Below are positions 9,099 to 17,515 of a stretch of 64,000 nucleotides of DNA, in pieces; position 1 is the first letter of the stretch; each line of letters opens with the position of its first letter. Origin of the DNA: Pseudomonas veronii (GTDB lineage Bacteria > Pseudomonadota > Gammaproteobacteria > Pseudomonadales > Pseudomonadaceae); assembly GCF_001439695.1 (NCBI RefSeq), contig NZ_JYLL01000006.1, positions 186,001 through 250,000 of the forward strand, given 5' to 3'. The notes beneath the pieces are model-generated. The model was not told the origin of the DNA and did no database searches. It saw only the letters and a list, made by a program, of their open reading frames with translations. The position numbers and the translations under genes are program-made.

Positions 9099-10169
9099 TT
9101 GATTAACCTGCACTTGCCTGTATTTGCCCGGCGCCTGTTGCGCCCGCTGCTCGACCCTTACCGCCGCTATCGCCATGCCAAGCTGATCCACGCCGTGCGC
9201 GTGTCCATCGGCTTGCTGGCGACGATCCTGCTGACCACCGGCATCAACCTGCCCCACGGCGAGTGGGCGTCGGTGACCATGCTGGTGGTGATCGGCGGCC
9301 TGCAGCACCACGGCAACATCGGCAAGAAAGCCATGGAACGCGCCTACGGCACACTGATCGGCGCCAGCGTCGGCTTGCTGCTGGTGGTGCAGGAGACATA
9401 TGTGGGGCAGCCGCTGCTGACCTACTTGTTGATGTCGGTGGTGTGCGGGTTCTTCTCGTATCACGCCATCGGCAAGGGCGGATACACCGCCTTGTTGTCG
9501 GCGATCACCGTGTTTATCGTCGCCGGGCATGGTGACAATCCGCTGTCGGACGGGCTGTGGCGCACGGTCGATATCCTGATAGGTATTGCGTTGGCCCTGG
9601 CGTTTTCCTTCGCCTTGCCGCTGTATGCCGTGTACTCCTGGCGCTACAACCTGGCCAGTGCCTTGCGCGACTGTGCCGCGATCTATAACCGCATCATCAG
9701 CGGTCAATCGGTCACTGATGACGAACACCTCAAACTGCTCAGCCGCGTGAATACAGCGATGCTGCAACTGCGTTCGTTGATGCCTTCGGTGTCCAAGGAG
9801 GTACGGATCTCCATGACCCAGCTGGACACGATCCAGCGGCATTTGCGCATGTGCATCAGCACCCTGGAGATTCTGGGCAACACCCGGCCAGACCCTCGCG
9901 ACGAACAGGCAATGGCGCGGATGCAGGTAATGTTGAAGGGCGAGCATCGGCAGATTCGCGTGCAATTGGTGGGCATGGCGCGCGCGCTGAGGTCGGGCGT
10001 GACACCACGGTTGGAGCGGCCGAGCCAGGCCACGGCTACCGAGCCGACATTGGATGCGCCGGTCTACAGTGCGTTGGATGGGTATCGGTTGCTGACCGTG
10101 CAATTGGCGGCAAATGTGGATGAGATGCGCCAGCAGTTGGCCAAAAGTGCTGGCCGCTGGAAGATCTGA
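9099..10169 (+). CDS. FUSC family inner-membrane protein
   Basis: A 356-residue membrane protein of the fusaric-acid-resistance/aromatic-acid-exporter type. The N-terminal half holds about six hydrophobic segments with the FUSC pattern, including WASVTMLVVIGGLQHHGN, ERAYGTLIGASVGLLL and GYTALLSAITVFIVA. The C-terminal half is cytosolic and helical. The start is TTG at 9099, 14 bases after the aldehyde dehydrogenase stop, with AGAGGA about 10 bases upstream, so the two genes are probably co-transcribed. Family members export aromatic or weak acids; the substrate here is unknown. Confidence 0.85.
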   Translation: MINLHLPVFARRLLRPLLDPYRRYRHAKLIHAVRVSIGLLATILLTTGINLPHGEWASVTMLVVIGGLQHHGNIGKKAMERAYGTLIGASVGLLLVVQETYVGQPLLTYLLMSVVCGFFSYHAIGKGGYTALLSAITVFIVAGHGDNPLSDGLWRTVDILIGIALALAFSFALPLYAVYSWRYNLASALRDCAAIYNRIISGQSVTDDEHLKLLSRVNTAMLQLRSLMPSVSKEVRISMTQLDTIQRHLRMCISTLEILGNTRPDPRDEQAMARMQVMLKGEHRQIRVQLVGMARALRSGVTPRLERPSQATATEPTLDAPVYSALDGYRLLTVQLAANVDEMRQQLAKSAGRWKI

Positions 10170-10294
10170 ACCTGAGGGCATTTAGCGCGTTTACCTGCGC
10201 CAACACATTCACACTTCTTCTTACATATTTTTCACGACTTATTCACATCGCGGGACGTAGGGTGAAGCCTCATCCGTTACAAACGTTGCACATC

Positions 10295-10323
10295 AAGCCC
10301 GCCGCCCCAGCGGGCTTTTTTTT
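10295..10323 (+). terminator. Rho-independent terminator downstream of FUSC gene
   Basis: AAGCCCGC / GCGGGCTT stem with a 7-base loop and eight Ts. It lies about 125 bases after the FUSC stop, which leaves an unusually long 3' region. A small RNA ending here is possible. Confidence 0.88.
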
Positions 10324-10337
10324 GTCCCGGATTCGAG

Positions 10338-11090
10338 CTAGCGCGCCACCTTGCCGGCGGGCGCGGACGCTTGCTCGCGAATGGCGCGCTGGGTATCGAG
10401 CACCTTGGCCAACGCCACTTGCGCCTCGGGGCTTTGCTGCGGCACGCGAATCGCCGCCGAGACCAGCGTGATCAACTTGGCCATTACTTCGGCATCCGTG
10501 GCCGGGCGGCCCAGGCTCATGGAGTTCATCAGCAGGCGCAGTTCGGTGCCGGCCATCACACCGGAAATCGCCTTGAGGGCAAATTGCAGGCGTACCCCCA
10601 GTTCGTTGCGCGGCAAGTCCGGCAAGGCCAGGGCGAAGGCTTCGAAGAAGCGCTGGAACACCGGCTGGTAATGGACCTTGAGGTATTCCTGGATAAACGG
10701 CGAGGTGTCGCTGTAGACCCGCCCCAGGAAACGAATGAACGAACGCCCTTCCCCACTCGCCGGGTCGCTGCGCTCCAGGCCCATGGCCGGGGCGAACAGC
10801 ACGCCGAGCAGCGTGTCGCAATCGAGGGGGCCGTCGGATTCGGCTTCGCAGCGTGCCAGCAGTTCCAGGCGCTGCTCGTTGAGCGGCTCCAGGCGCTGCA
10901 TCAGCAGGGTTTTCATCAGGGCGTCCTTGTCCCCGAAGTGATAGTTCACCGCAGCCAGGTTCACCTGGGCACGCTCGGTAATCTGCCGCAACAAAACAGC
11001 GTCATACCCGTATTTGATGAAGAGAGCCTCTGTCGCATCCAGCAATCGAGTCTTGGTAACGTTTGGAGAACTGACTTTCTTCACGACCAT
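10338..11090 (-). CDS. TetR/AcrR family regulator
   Basis: A 250-residue DNA-binding repressor. The N-terminal TetR helix-turn-helix is clear: TKTRLLDATEALFIKYGYDA, then LRQITERAQVNLAAVNYHFGDKDAL. The C-terminal ligand domain resembles that of fatty-acid-type TetR proteins but I cannot name a ligand. It looks like a paralogue of PsrA rather than PsrA itself. ATG 11090 begins the family-like N-terminus MVVKKVSSPNVTKT; an in-frame start at 11174 would add an unlikely tail. It is divergent from the ABC export operon across a 356-base gap, so it probably controls that operon and itself. Confidence 0.87.
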   Translation of the reverse strand: MVVKKVSSPNVTKTRLLDATEALFIKYGYDAVLLRQITERAQVNLAAVNYHFGDKDALMKTLLMQRLEPLNEQRLELLARCEAESDGPLDCDTLLGVLFAPAMGLERSDPASGEGRSFIRFLGRVYSDTSPFIQEYLKVHYQPVFQRFFEAFALALPDLPRNELGVRLQFALKAISGVMAGTELRLLMNSMSLGRPATDAEVMAKLITLVSAAIRVPQQSPEAQVALAKVLDTQRAIREQASAPAGKVAR

Positions 11091-11446
11091 AAAAGTTCCA
11101 CGCGGGAAATATTGTTTTAAAAATAAATTTGATTTTTTATACCGGGGCCACCGCTCGAAAGCAAGTAGTGACACTGCGCCATATCAGCGCAAGCCTTGGC
11201 AGACGGGCCCGTCGAGGCTGACCAAAGGATTTTTGCGCGGTGGGTTTTGCCCCCGGTGCATTTATTTCAAAGGGTAAAAACCCTCTACAACGATGGCTGG
11301 CGGAGCCGGTTGAACGCGGTTAGTATTCAAAGAATATTTTAAAAACAAGAAATCAAACCAGTCCGTGACGTGTCCCAGGCAGCTCCCGAACTTGTTACAA
11401 ATTTTTACCGGGGCAGCACGGCAGCGTCGAGACTGCAGGCGTAGTC
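11091..11446 (+). promoter_or_regulatory. Divergent regulatory region between tetR and ABC export operon
   Basis: A 356-base gap with no gene I can support. Two AT-rich islands stand out in GC-rich DNA: one at about 11107-11140 next to the tetR start, one at about 11330-11358 on the transporter side. Both contain TTTTAAAAAYAA, and both contain TTTGATTTYTT in opposite orientations. They are reasonable candidates for a promoter/operator pair bound by the TetR protein. Confidence 0.45.
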
Positions 11447-12154
11447 ATGATGACAGATACCCCCGCGCACCCAGGCTTGATCTCCCTGCAAGGCATCGGC
11501 AAACGCTATCAGCTCGCCGGACAGCACCTGTCCATCCTCAATGATGTGTGCCTGTCCGTCGCCCGCGGTGACAGCTGCGGCATCCTCGGCGCCTCCGGCT
11601 CCGGCAAAAGTACCCTGCTCAACATCCTCGGCCTGCTGGACCTGCCCAACTGCGGCCAGTACCGCTTTGCCGGCCACGACATTTTCAGCGCCAGCCCGGA
11701 TGAACTGGCGGCGATCCGCAACCAGCAGATCGGCTTCGTGTTCCAGAGTTTCAACCTGCTGCCGCGCCTCAGCGCATTGGACAATGTCGCCCTGCCCCTG
11801 AGTTATCGCGGCGTGTCGCGCCACGAGTCGGTGGAGCAGGCCCTGCGCATGCTCGAACAAGTCGGCCTGGCCGAGCGCGCGCACCATCGCCCCGCCGACC
11901 TCTCCGGCGGCCAGCGCCAACGTGTGGCGATTGCGCGGGCGCTGGTGGGCAAGCCCTCGGTCATCCTGGCCGACGAACCCACCGGCAACCTCGACAGCAG
12001 CACCGCCCAGGACATCATGGACCTGCTCCTGGCGCTGAACCGCGAGCAGCAGGTCACGCTGATCATCGTCACCCACGACGCGCACATCGCCGAACGCCTG
12101 GAGCGCAAGATCCTGGTGCGCAACGGCGTGGTGCATGAGGCCGGGCGCCCATGA
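11447..12154 (+). CDS. ABC exporter ATP-binding protein (LolD/MacB-N type)
   Basis: Cytosolic ATPase, 235 residues, powering the permease encoded next. Walker A is GASGSGKST, the signature is LSGGQRQRVAIARAL, Walker B is VILADEPTGNLD and the H-loop is IVTHD. The Q-loop FVFQSFNLLPRLSALDNV is typical of the MacB/LolD/FtsE subclass. The start could be 11447 or the ATG at 11450; neither has a strong ribosome site. The stop overlaps the permease start as ATGA, so translation is coupled. The four genes 11447-16067 form one operon for a tripartite pump. Confidence 0.92.
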   Translation: MMTDTPAHPGLISLQGIGKRYQLAGQHLSILNDVCLSVARGDSCGILGASGSGKSTLLNILGLLDLPNCGQYRFAGHDIFSASPDELAAIRNQQIGFVFQSFNLLPRLSALDNVALPLSYRGVSRHESVEQALRMLEQVGLAERAHHRPADLSGGQRQRVAIARALVGKPSVILADEPTGNLDSSTAQDIMDLLLALNREQQVTLIIVTHDAHIAERLERKILVRNGVVHEAGRP

Positions 12155-13350
12155 GCCTGCGGGTCGAGCAGAGCCTGAGCCAATTGCTGCATGAAGCGTT
12201 CGTCAGCCTGCGCACCCTGGGCAAGCGCTCGATCCTCGCGCTGCTGGGCATCGTGATCGGCAGTTCGTCGGTGGTGGCGCTGATCAATATCGGGCATAAC
12301 GCGGCGGTGGATGCCGCGCTGATTTTCAAGGACATGGGCACCGACACCCTGGTCGCGCAGTTTCCGCCCAAAGCCGACAGCAGCGTACCGATGCGTGCCC
12401 GCCTCGACCTCGACGCCGTGCGCCAGGCCGTGCCCGGGATCGCGCACATCGGCGCGCTGAGCCTGTTCAGCGGCCCCATCGTGTTCCAGGGCCGCAGCGT
12501 CAACGCCAACTTCGTCGGCAGCACACCGGATATCCCCGCGGCCCTGCGCCTGGCGCTGCGCGAGGGGCGCTTCCTGTCGGCGTTCGATGCCAACGAAACC
12601 TACGGCGTGATCGGCGACCAGATCGCCCAGGCCCTTGGCGCCCCCGGCGCGCCGTTAAAGCTGGGCGACCGCGTGCGTATCAACGACTACCTGTTCCAGG
12701 TGGTCGGCATCCTGCACCACCAGCCCCGGGCGATGCTGATGCCGGTGCAGGCCAACGAATCGCTGTTCATTCCCGCCGACGGCATGCGCCGCATCTACGC
12801 CAGCCCGCAAATCGGCAACGTAATCATCCGCGCCGCGCCGGGCCAGGACATGGAACGCATCGCCCGGGACGCCGCCGCCGCGCTGCAACGCCAATTGACC
12901 GAGCACAGCGTCGACATCACGGTGCCCCAGCAAATGATCGACGGCATGACCCGGCAGAGCCGCACCTTCGCCTACCTGCTGCTGGCCCTGGGCGCGATCT
13001 CACTGGTGGGCGGCGGTGTCGGGGTGATGAACGTGATGCTGATGAACGTCTCCGAACGCCGCCGCGAGATCGGCATTCGCATGGCGCTCGGCGCACGCCA
13101 GCGGGATATCCGCAACCTGTTCCTGCTCGAAGCCATCACCCTCACCGCCGTCGGCGCGCTGTGCGGCGCGGTGCTCGGCATGACCGCCGCGTGGCTCTAC
13201 GCCTGGCTGTCGGGCTGGGCCTTCGCCCTGGCGGTCGCCGCCCTGCCCCTGGGGGTGGGCAGCACCTTGCTGGTGGGGTTGTTCTTCGGCATTTACCCGG
13301 CGGTCTCGGCCTCACGGTTGCAGCCGGTGGAGGCGTTGCGCGATGAATAA
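12151..13350 (+). CDS. ABC exporter permease (MacB/FtsX type)
   Basis: Inner-membrane component, 399 residues. An N-terminal membrane segment (SILALLGIVIGSSSVVALINIG) is followed by a periplasmic domain of about 200 residues and three C-terminal segments with the FtsX pattern GGGVGVMNVMLMNVSERRREIGIRMALGA. This matches the membrane half of MacB, with the ATPase as a separate protein here. It overlaps the ATPase gene by 4 bases and the TolC-like gene by 8. By analogy to MacAB-TolC, PvdRT-OpmQ and lipopeptide pumps it may export a peptide or siderophore-like compound from the periplasm; the cargo is unknown. Confidence 0.9.
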   Translation: MSLRVEQSLSQLLHEAFVSLRTLGKRSILALLGIVIGSSSVVALINIGHNAAVDAALIFKDMGTDTLVAQFPPKADSSVPMRARLDLDAVRQAVPGIAHIGALSLFSGPIVFQGRSVNANFVGSTPDIPAALRLALREGRFLSAFDANETYGVIGDQIAQALGAPGAPLKLGDRVRINDYLFQVVGILHHQPRAMLMPVQANESLFIPADGMRRIYASPQIGNVIIRAAPGQDMERIARDAAAALQRQLTEHSVDITVPQQMIDGMTRQSRTFAYLLLALGAISLVGGGVGVMNVMLMNVSERRREIGIRMALGARQRDIRNLFLLEAITLTAVGALCGAVLGMTAAWLYAWLSGWAFALAVAALPLGVGSTLLVGLFFGIYPAVSASRLQPVEALRDE

Positions 13351-14824
13351 ACGCCTGCTGCTGCTCCTGGCGCTGATCAGCCTGCCGAGTGTCGCCGCCG
13401 ATATGCTGATCCGGCCCACGGCGCCCAGCACCACGCGCAGCGGCTATGATCGCGGCGTCTCGCTGAATGCCCAGGTCACCGCCGTTACCCTGGGCGACGC
13501 GGTGTACCTGGGCCTGCGCAACAATCCGGCGATTCGCAGCGCCTACCTGCAGCGGGTCGCGCAGAAATTCGACCTGCGCGTGGCCGAAGACGTGTTCAAC
13601 CCCAAGCTCACCCTCAACAGCTATTACCGCAGCTCCCGCGGTTCCGCCGACAATGCACGCAATACCAACGTGGCCCCTGCCACCAGCCTGCTGGGCGAGT
13701 ACGGCACGCGCCTGAGCATGGCCTGGACCCAGCAACTGAATAACGCCAACCGGGCCGGTCGCTACCGCAGCGACGGCCTCGACCTGGCGCTCATCCAACC
13801 GCTGATGCGCGGCGCCGGCTGGGACGCGACCACCGCGCCGCTGCGCCTGTCGCGCCTGTCGGAGCAGGCCAACCGCCTGAACCTCAAGGCCACCGTGGCA
13901 CAAACCATCAGCCAGATCATCGCCACCTACCGCGAGTTGCTGCGCGCCCAGGAGCAACTGAGCATCGTCCAGGACGCGCTGAAACGCGCCAACACCTTGC
14001 TGGAAGTCAACAAGGCGCTGATCAGCGCCGGGCGCATGGCCGAGTTCGAGATCGTGCAGACCGAAGCCGATATCGCCACCCAGCAACTGGGCGTGGAAGA
14101 AGCGCAGAACCAACTCGACACCAGCCGCCTGGCCTTGCTGCGCCTGCTGGCCCTCGACCTGTCGACGCCGATCCGCGCCACCGAAGCCCTGGAGGCCAAG
14201 CCCATGCAGATCGACAAACGCGAGGCCTTCAACCTGGCGCAGAACCAGCAACCGGAGTACCTCGCCACCCTGCTCGGCAGCCAGCAGGCCGACCTCAACC
14301 TGGTGATCGCCAAAGACTCCGGGCGCTGGCAAGTGGACCTGGTGGCCGGGGCGAACCAGATACGCAACAACTACGACAACGACACCGGCAGCGGCAACAA
14401 CCGCAGTTGGGACAGCTACGCCGGGGTGCAGGTGCAAATCCCCATCGGCGACATCAGCACGCGCCAGGCCGAAGTGCGCGCGCGGGTGAATGTGGAGGAT
14501 CAGGCCATCCGCATCACCGACGCCCGCCAGGAGCTGGAACGCAGCGTGAACAACGTGGTGCGCGACCTCAGCACGCGCTGGCGCCAGTACGAAATCTCCC
14601 AGCGCGCCGTGGAATTGTCGCGGCGCAAGATCGAGATCGAACGCGAAAAACTCAGCGCCGGGCGCTCCACCAACTTCCAGGTGCTGAGTTTCGAGACCGA
14701 CCTGCGCAACGCCGAAAACACGCAGCTCAATGCGCTGATCGCTTACTTGAACGCCCAGACCCAGCTCGATCTGACCCTGGGCATGACGCTGGAAAGCTGG
14801 GAAATCGCCCTCAATGACTACTAA
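13343..14824 (+). CDS. TolC family outer-membrane channel
   Basis: A 493-residue outer-membrane efflux protein. It starts with a Sec signal (MNKRLLLLLALISLPSVAAD) without a lipobox cysteine. Two long repeats rich in heptad-like helices follow, with the TolC-type segments VTLGDAVYLGLRNNPAIRSAYLQR, LNLKATVAQTISQIIATYRELLRAQEQL and LNALIAYLNAQTQLDLTLG. It would form the trimeric tunnel of the pump with the adjacent adaptor. Its start overlaps the permease and its end overlaps the adaptor start by 11 bases, showing tight coupling. Confidence 0.88.
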   Translation: MNKRLLLLLALISLPSVAADMLIRPTAPSTTRSGYDRGVSLNAQVTAVTLGDAVYLGLRNNPAIRSAYLQRVAQKFDLRVAEDVFNPKLTLNSYYRSSRGSADNARNTNVAPATSLLGEYGTRLSMAWTQQLNNANRAGRYRSDGLDLALIQPLMRGAGWDATTAPLRLSRLSEQANRLNLKATVAQTISQIIATYRELLRAQEQLSIVQDALKRANTLLEVNKALISAGRMAEFEIVQTEADIATQQLGVEEAQNQLDTSRLALLRLLALDLSTPIRATEALEAKPMQIDKREAFNLAQNQQPEYLATLLGSQQADLNLVIAKDSGRWQVDLVAGANQIRNNYDNDTGSGNNRSWDSYAGVQVQIPIGDISTRQAEVRARVNVEDQAIRITDARQELERSVNNVVRDLSTRWRQYEISQRAVELSRRKIEIEREKLSAGRSTNFQVLSFETDLRNAENTQLNALIAYLNAQTQLDLTLGMTLESWEIALNDY

Positions 14825-16067
14825 CCAAAAACGCCTGCTGGCGGCTGGATTGATCGTGCTGCTGGCGGCCGCCGGCGTTGCGGTGCACAGCCATCGCAGC
14901 GCCGCCGACCCGATCCTCCCGACCGAACAGTGGCTGGCGGTGACGCCTGGCGCGCTGGTGCATCAGATCGGCCTGGTGGGCAAGATCGAGCCCGACACCA
15001 CCCTCACCCTCACCGCGCCGTTCGACGGCAATGTGCAGGCCAACCTGGTGGAACAAGGCCAACGCGTCGACGCCGGGCAAGTGTTGCTGCGCATGGACCC
15101 GGCCCTGCTCGAAGTGCAACTGCGCGATGCACTCTCCGCGCAACTCAAGGCCCGGCGCACCGTGCAGGAAATGCAAGACTGGGACAGCAGCCCCACTGTC
15201 AGCCGTGCACGCCGCAGCCTGCGCACCGCGCAAATGAGCGCCGACAACACCCAGCGCAAACTCACCGAAAGTGAAAACCTGTTTCAGCGCGGCATCATCC
15301 CGCGCAACGAACTGGACGACCTCAAGCAACAGACCCAGCAGCAACAACTGGACCTGATCGCCGCACGCGATGAACTGCAACAGGCACTGGAGCAAGGCAA
15401 GGGCGAATACCGACAGATCGCCGAGATGGAGCTGACCAATGCCACGGTGAAGTACGACGCGCTCTACCGACAGCTCGAAGACAAGGAGGTCAAGGCGCCC
15501 TTCTCCGGCATCGTGGTGCCCGCCCCCGGAAGCAGCAACGCGGCAGCAGGCGCTGGCAACACCAACGCCCCGGTGCAGGCCGGCAGCAAGGTCAGCCAGG
15601 GCCAGGTGCTGTTCGGCCTGGCCAATATCGAACGGCTGAAAATCGTCGCCAGGGTCTCCGAGCTGGACATCAACCAACTGCACCAGGGCCAGGCGGTGGA
15701 AGTGATGGGCGATGGCTTCGACGGCGAACGGTTGAGCGGCTCGGTGAGTGTGGTCAGCGGTTTGGCGATTGCCGGCGATACCCAGGGCAGCGCGCAGTTC
15801 CCGGTAACCCTATCGATCCCCAGGCTGACCCCGCAGCAACTGCAGCGGGTACGGCTGGGGATGAGTGCGCGACTGACCATCGTCACTTACAACAACGCGC
15901 AGGCGATCGTGATTCCGAGCCAGGCGATCCAGCCGGACATGACCGTCGAATATCGGCCGACGATGGACCAGCCGGTGGAACGCGTGACCGTGACCACCGG
16001 GCAATCGACGCCGCAGGGCGTCGAGGTATTTGGCCTAAAACCCGGTTTTGTGAAGACCCCTAGGTAG
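14814..16067 (+). CDS. Periplasmic adaptor (HlyD/MacA family)
   Basis: Membrane-fusion protein, 417 residues. The N-terminal hydrophobic anchor is RLLAAGLIVLLAAAGVAV. A split lipoyl-like domain follows (LTLTAPFDGNVQANLVEQGQRVDAGQVLLRMDP and VKAPFSGIVVPAPG), with an intervening coiled-coil hairpin rich in Q and L at about residues 100-215. Beta-barrel and membrane-proximal parts lie to the C-terminus. It should join the permease to the TolC-like channel. The order ATPase-permease-channel-adaptor is unusual; adaptors are more often first. A REP remnant follows its stop. Confidence 0.88.
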   Translation: MTTNQKRLLAAGLIVLLAAAGVAVHSHRSAADPILPTEQWLAVTPGALVHQIGLVGKIEPDTTLTLTAPFDGNVQANLVEQGQRVDAGQVLLRMDPALLEVQLRDALSAQLKARRTVQEMQDWDSSPTVSRARRSLRTAQMSADNTQRKLTESENLFQRGIIPRNELDDLKQQTQQQQLDLIAARDELQQALEQGKGEYRQIAEMELTNATVKYDALYRQLEDKEVKAPFSGIVVPAPGSSNAAAGAGNTNAPVQAGSKVSQGQVLFGLANIERLKIVARVSELDINQLHQGQAVEVMGDGFDGERLSGSVSVVSGLAIAGDTQGSAQFPVTLSIPRLTPQQLQRVRLGMSARLTIVTYNNAQAIVIPSQAIQPDMTVEYRPTMDQPVERVTVTTGQSTPQGVEVFGLKPGFVKTPR

Positions 16068-16078
16068 AGGAAGTTGCC

Positions 16079-16106
16079 CTGTGGGAGGGGGCTTGCTCCG
16101 TCCTAC
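16079..16106. repeat. Single degenerate REP element
   Basis: CTGTGGGAGGGGGCTTGCTC matches the left arm of the paired REP elements elsewhere in the window, but no inverted partner is present. It lies between the convergent adaptor gene and the FAD protein gene. Confidence 0.65.
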
Positions 16107-16108
16107 CT

Positions 16109-17503
16109 TTAGATCATAGTCAGCTTCAACGCCAGCGCCTTGGCCTGAAGCGCCACATCGGTCACTGCCGTGCTCTCCCACCACATCCCGCGCAGCGGCG
16201 GGCCCATGGCGAACAAGCACCGGCTGGCCTGGCCCTGGGCATCCAGCACCGCCCCCGAGGCATCCGCTGCGATCCCCAGCGCCAGCGGCCCGGGCTGGAT
16301 CAACCCGCGTTTGAGCAACTGCTGGGGCAACGGCCGGGCTACGCGGCGCCAGTCGTATTCGATGCCGCTGGAATTGATCAGTGCCGCGCCCGCAACCTGG
16401 GTGATCGCTTGCTCGCCACGGTAACGCAAGCGGATGCTGACGCCGTTGACCGCAGGCGCCAAGCCCTTGAACGACGCCGCGCGAATGCGCAGGCGCCCTT
16501 CCTCATGCAGACGCGCCACCAACTGCGCACTCAGCGGCGGCGAACGGTGGTGATGACTTTCCCACCACGGCCGCACATGCCGCACGAACTGGCGCTTCTC
16601 GCGCTCGCTGGCCTGGCTCCACAAACGGCCGATATGCGCGCGCACGGTGTCCAGCGGCGCCTGCCAATCGATGCCCTGCGCCGTCGCGATGCGACACTGC
16701 CGACGCACCTCGCGCAGCAACTGCCGAGGGCTACGCAGGCGGTGGTCGGCGGCGAGAAAATCGTCCCAGCCCGGTGGCTGTCGACGCACATGGGGCAGCA
16801 GGCCGTGGCGCGAGAACACCTCGATCGGGCCCCGGTGCCCAGCCTGTTCCAGGGACACCACGGCATCGACCATGGTCAGCCCGGAACCGATGATCAGCAC
16901 CGTCGCGCGCGGGTCGAGTTGGCTCATGGCCTGCACGTCCCACGGGTCGACTGCGGCGGCGTTCAAACCGCTGGATTCGGTCTGCGGCGTGCGCGCCGCC
17001 GGGAACATGCCGGTCGCCAACACCGCCTGGGCGCCGCGCAGTTGCTGGCCGTTATCCAGGGTCAGCAGCGTCGAGGCGGGGTCCACTTGCAGGTCGACCA
17101 CTTCGGCGCGGATATGCTCGACGGTAGACGTCGACAGCGCCTTGGCCTCGGCCAAGCGTTGCTGCGCGTACAACCCGAACATCCCGCGCGGCGGGAACAG
17201 CTCGCTGATCGGCACATGCTGCTGGTCCGACTCCGGCCAGCCGCCAGCGCCGATGTAGTCGGTGAGCCATTGGGTCAGGTCGTCGGCGTTGTCCGGGTCG
17301 ACACTCATGCGCGCCGCATTGCCGTTCAAGGTATGGCCCAGCTCGACCGCACTGTAGGCCTCGCCGCGGCCAAGTTCGGCGCGCGGTTCGATCACCAGGA
17401 TCTGCCGCGAGCCGGGCAGGCGCAGCAGTTGCACGGCCAGCATCGTACCGCTCAGGCCGCCGCCGATGATCAGGACATCGGCGTTGCGGATGGATTCAGT
17501 CAT
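16109..17503 (-). CDS. FAD/NAD(P)-binding protein
   Basis: A 464-residue flavoprotein with two dinucleotide-binding motifs: VLIIGGGLSGTMLAVQ at about residues 10-25 and VLIIGSGLTMVDAVVS near residue 200. This is the pattern of the FAD-NAD(P)-binding group that contains flavin monooxygenase-like and hydroxylase-like enzymes. LNGNAARMSVDPDNADDLTQWL is typical of that group. It sits 12 bases after livF on the same strand, so it is probably the last gene of the Liv operon. It may process the transported compound, for instance by oxygenation; that is inference only. Confidence 0.82.
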   Translation of the reverse strand: MTESIRNADVLIIGGGLSGTMLAVQLLRLPGSRQILVIEPRAELGRGEAYSAVELGHTLNGNAARMSVDPDNADDLTQWLTDYIGAGGWPESDQQHVPISELFPPRGMFGLYAQQRLAEAKALSTSTVEHIRAEVVDLQVDPASTLLTLDNGQQLRGAQAVLATGMFPAARTPQTESSGLNAAAVDPWDVQAMSQLDPRATVLIIGSGLTMVDAVVSLEQAGHRGPIEVFSRHGLLPHVRRQPPGWDDFLAADHRLRSPRQLLREVRRQCRIATAQGIDWQAPLDTVRAHIGRLWSQASEREKRQFVRHVRPWWESHHHRSPPLSAQLVARLHEEGRLRIRAASFKGLAPAVNGVSIRLRYRGEQAITQVAGAALINSSGIEYDWRRVARPLPQQLLKRGLIQPGPLALGIAADASGAVLDAQGQASRCLFAMGPPLRGMWWESTAVTDVALQAKALALKLTMI

Positions 17504-17515
17504 GCCTGTTCGCCT

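Noticed and set aside
10338..11090. Naming the TetR gene psrA
   Set aside because: The helix-turn-helix is similar to PsrA, but the N-terminus and effector domain differ from the PsrA sequence I recall, and the neighbours do not match the psrA locus.
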